From Pseudomonadota bacterium (lineage in GTDB: Bacteria > Desulfobacterota > Desulfobulbia > Desulfobulbales > Desulfocapsaceae): a DNA stretch of 52,763 bases. Positions 52,088-52,763 of the stretch are shown piece by piece. Location: NCBI GenBank assembly GCA_018817385.1, contig JAHIUA010000075.1, positions 1 through 52,763 of the forward strand, written 5' to 3'. The notes under the pieces are model-generated. The model saw only the letters and a list, made by a program, of their open reading frames with translations, did not search any database and was not told the origin of the DNA. Made by a program: the position numbers and the translations under genes. How positions within the stretch are numbered: position 1 is the first letter of the stretch; each line of letters opens with the position of its first letter.

Positions 52088-52510
52088 ATGAACAACTCGA
52101 CATCTCGATCTCTTTTTCTTGTCAGTGCCTGTCTGGTCGGTCTCTGCACCCGCTATGACGACAAAAAGAAACCAAACCCGGACTGTTTAAAATTTCTTGA
52201 AGGCAGCACCTGGATACCTGTCTGCCCGGAACAACTGGGCGGCCTGCCCACCCCACGCCCGGCAGCAGACATCATCGGCGGTGATGGTCGAGATGTCCTC
52301 CAGGGTCGGGCCCGTGTCTGCACCAAAGAGGGTGAAGATGTCACTGCCTCGTTCAGCAAAGGGGCCAGGCAGGTCCTGGAAATCGCCCTCCTCCAGGAAA
52401 TCAGCGGAGTCTGCCTCAAGGCCCGCAGTCCTTCCTGTGCCGTTTCTGGAACATTGGGGGTCACCGCTGCTCTCCTGGCTGATCACGGCTATCCTCTCCA
52501 CGAATTTTGA
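52088..52510 (+). CDS. DUF523 domain protein
   Basis: 140 residues from the ATG at 52088; the longer frame from 51956 adds 44 residues without family likeness. The sequence follows DUF523: VSACLVGLCTRYD at the start, WIPVCPEQLGGLPTPRPAAD, ILLQEISGVCLKARSPSCA, and GVTAALLADHGYPL at the end. Four or five conserved cysteines suggest a metal- or redox-related role, but the family has no settled function. It precedes the second MITE-like copy by about 110 bases. Confidence 0.88.
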   Translation: MNNSTSRSLFLVSACLVGLCTRYDDKKKPNPDCLKFLEGSTWIPVCPEQLGGLPTPRPAADIIGGDGRDVLQGRARVCTKEGEDVTASFSKGARQVLEIALLQEISGVCLKARSPSCAVSGTLGVTAALLADHGYPLHEF

Positions 52511-52623
52511 TTACCGCTTCTTCTCAGTGCGTTGTCCACTCAAATTCCAGCAGAGGTGACAATCGCCCCTGCATCAATCCAAGGCCTTTCTCCGTGAACA
52601 GTCAACTCAGGGTAACTCGCAGC

Positions 52624-52763
52624 TAGGAGCCTGTCGGACTTAGACATAAATCTGCTGCAAATTTGACAAATCGGCCCATATTTCCATAGATTTTCGTTAA
52701 ATAGGCCTGCTATTCGCCTCAAATCCATGAAAATCTGGTCTCGATTTTTCTAATTTTCGCTAC
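52624..52763. mobile_element. MITE-like element, copy 2 (cut by the window end)
   Basis: From TAGGAGCCTGTCGGACTTA onward this copies 50817-50956 with roughly five substitutions in 140 bases. The right inverted repeat lies beyond the window. The minus-strand open frame at 52540-52728 runs out of the element into unique DNA and is not a gene. Confidence 0.82.

Noticed and set aside
52540-52728. 62-codon open frame on the minus strand
   Set aside because: Its first part is unique DNA and the rest is the MITE-like element; the shared part is discussed as a relic instead.

Overview
The window looks like a piece of chromosome from a Desulfobulbales-type sulfate- or sulfur-metabolising bacterium (Desulfobacterota). 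This is inferred from family resemblance of the proteins and was not tested by a search. Pointers are a homotrimeric-type porin with a strong sigma70-like promoter, a separate AICAR transformylase, a thiF-thiS-thiG-thiH cluster, many hybrid sensor kinases and a DUF523 gene. No phage, CRISPR array, tRNA or complete insertion sequence is visible.

Layout. 1-2840: the 3' end of a 5S rRNA and its terminator, then 25 in-phase heptamers (GGTTTGC type), an intact VWA-OmpA lipoprotein gene, and a scar in which the last codons of an outer-membrane protein abut a fragment of the 3' end of 23S rRNA, followed by more heptamers and a second terminator. 2841-8399: a shortened GlmU-like nucleotidyltransferase, thiazole synthesis genes thiF-thiS-thiG-thiH, and AICAR transformylase. 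8600-13302 (minus strand): HEAT-repeat protein, DinG-like helicase, polyprenyl diphosphate synthase and a divergent polysaccharide deacetylase. 13518-18583: a receiver-GAF-kinase protein, a DHA2 efflux pump and the porin. 18682-25769: a glycan cluster (acyltransferase, four glycosyltransferases, a histidine phosphatase, a polysaccharide deacetylase) with short or overlapping junctions. 26031-29726: a large hybrid sensor kinase.

29806-40117 is the most unusual block: a minimal FtsX-like permease, a LolD-type ATPase, a 1606-residue protein joining a catalytically degenerate M28-peptidase-like ectodomain to an FtsX permease, and two 650-residue OPT-like membrane proteins. I read this as one uncharacterised envelope transport or extraction system. 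40637-46317 is a second candidate system: a membrane nucleotide cyclase and a repeat lipoprotein converge on a cyclic-nucleotide-binding protein and an ABC exporter whose nucleotide-binding domain carries a roughly 240-residue insertion with repeated copies of its post-Q-loop motif.

46655-52763: a secreted protein, an unknown protein with an orphan PqqD-like (RRE) partner, a Slp-type lipoprotein with a tyrosine-rich tail, a divergent uracil-DNA glycosylase-family protein, an FmdB zinc ribbon, FtsB, DUF523, and two copies of a 166-bp MITE-like element (the second is cut by the window end).
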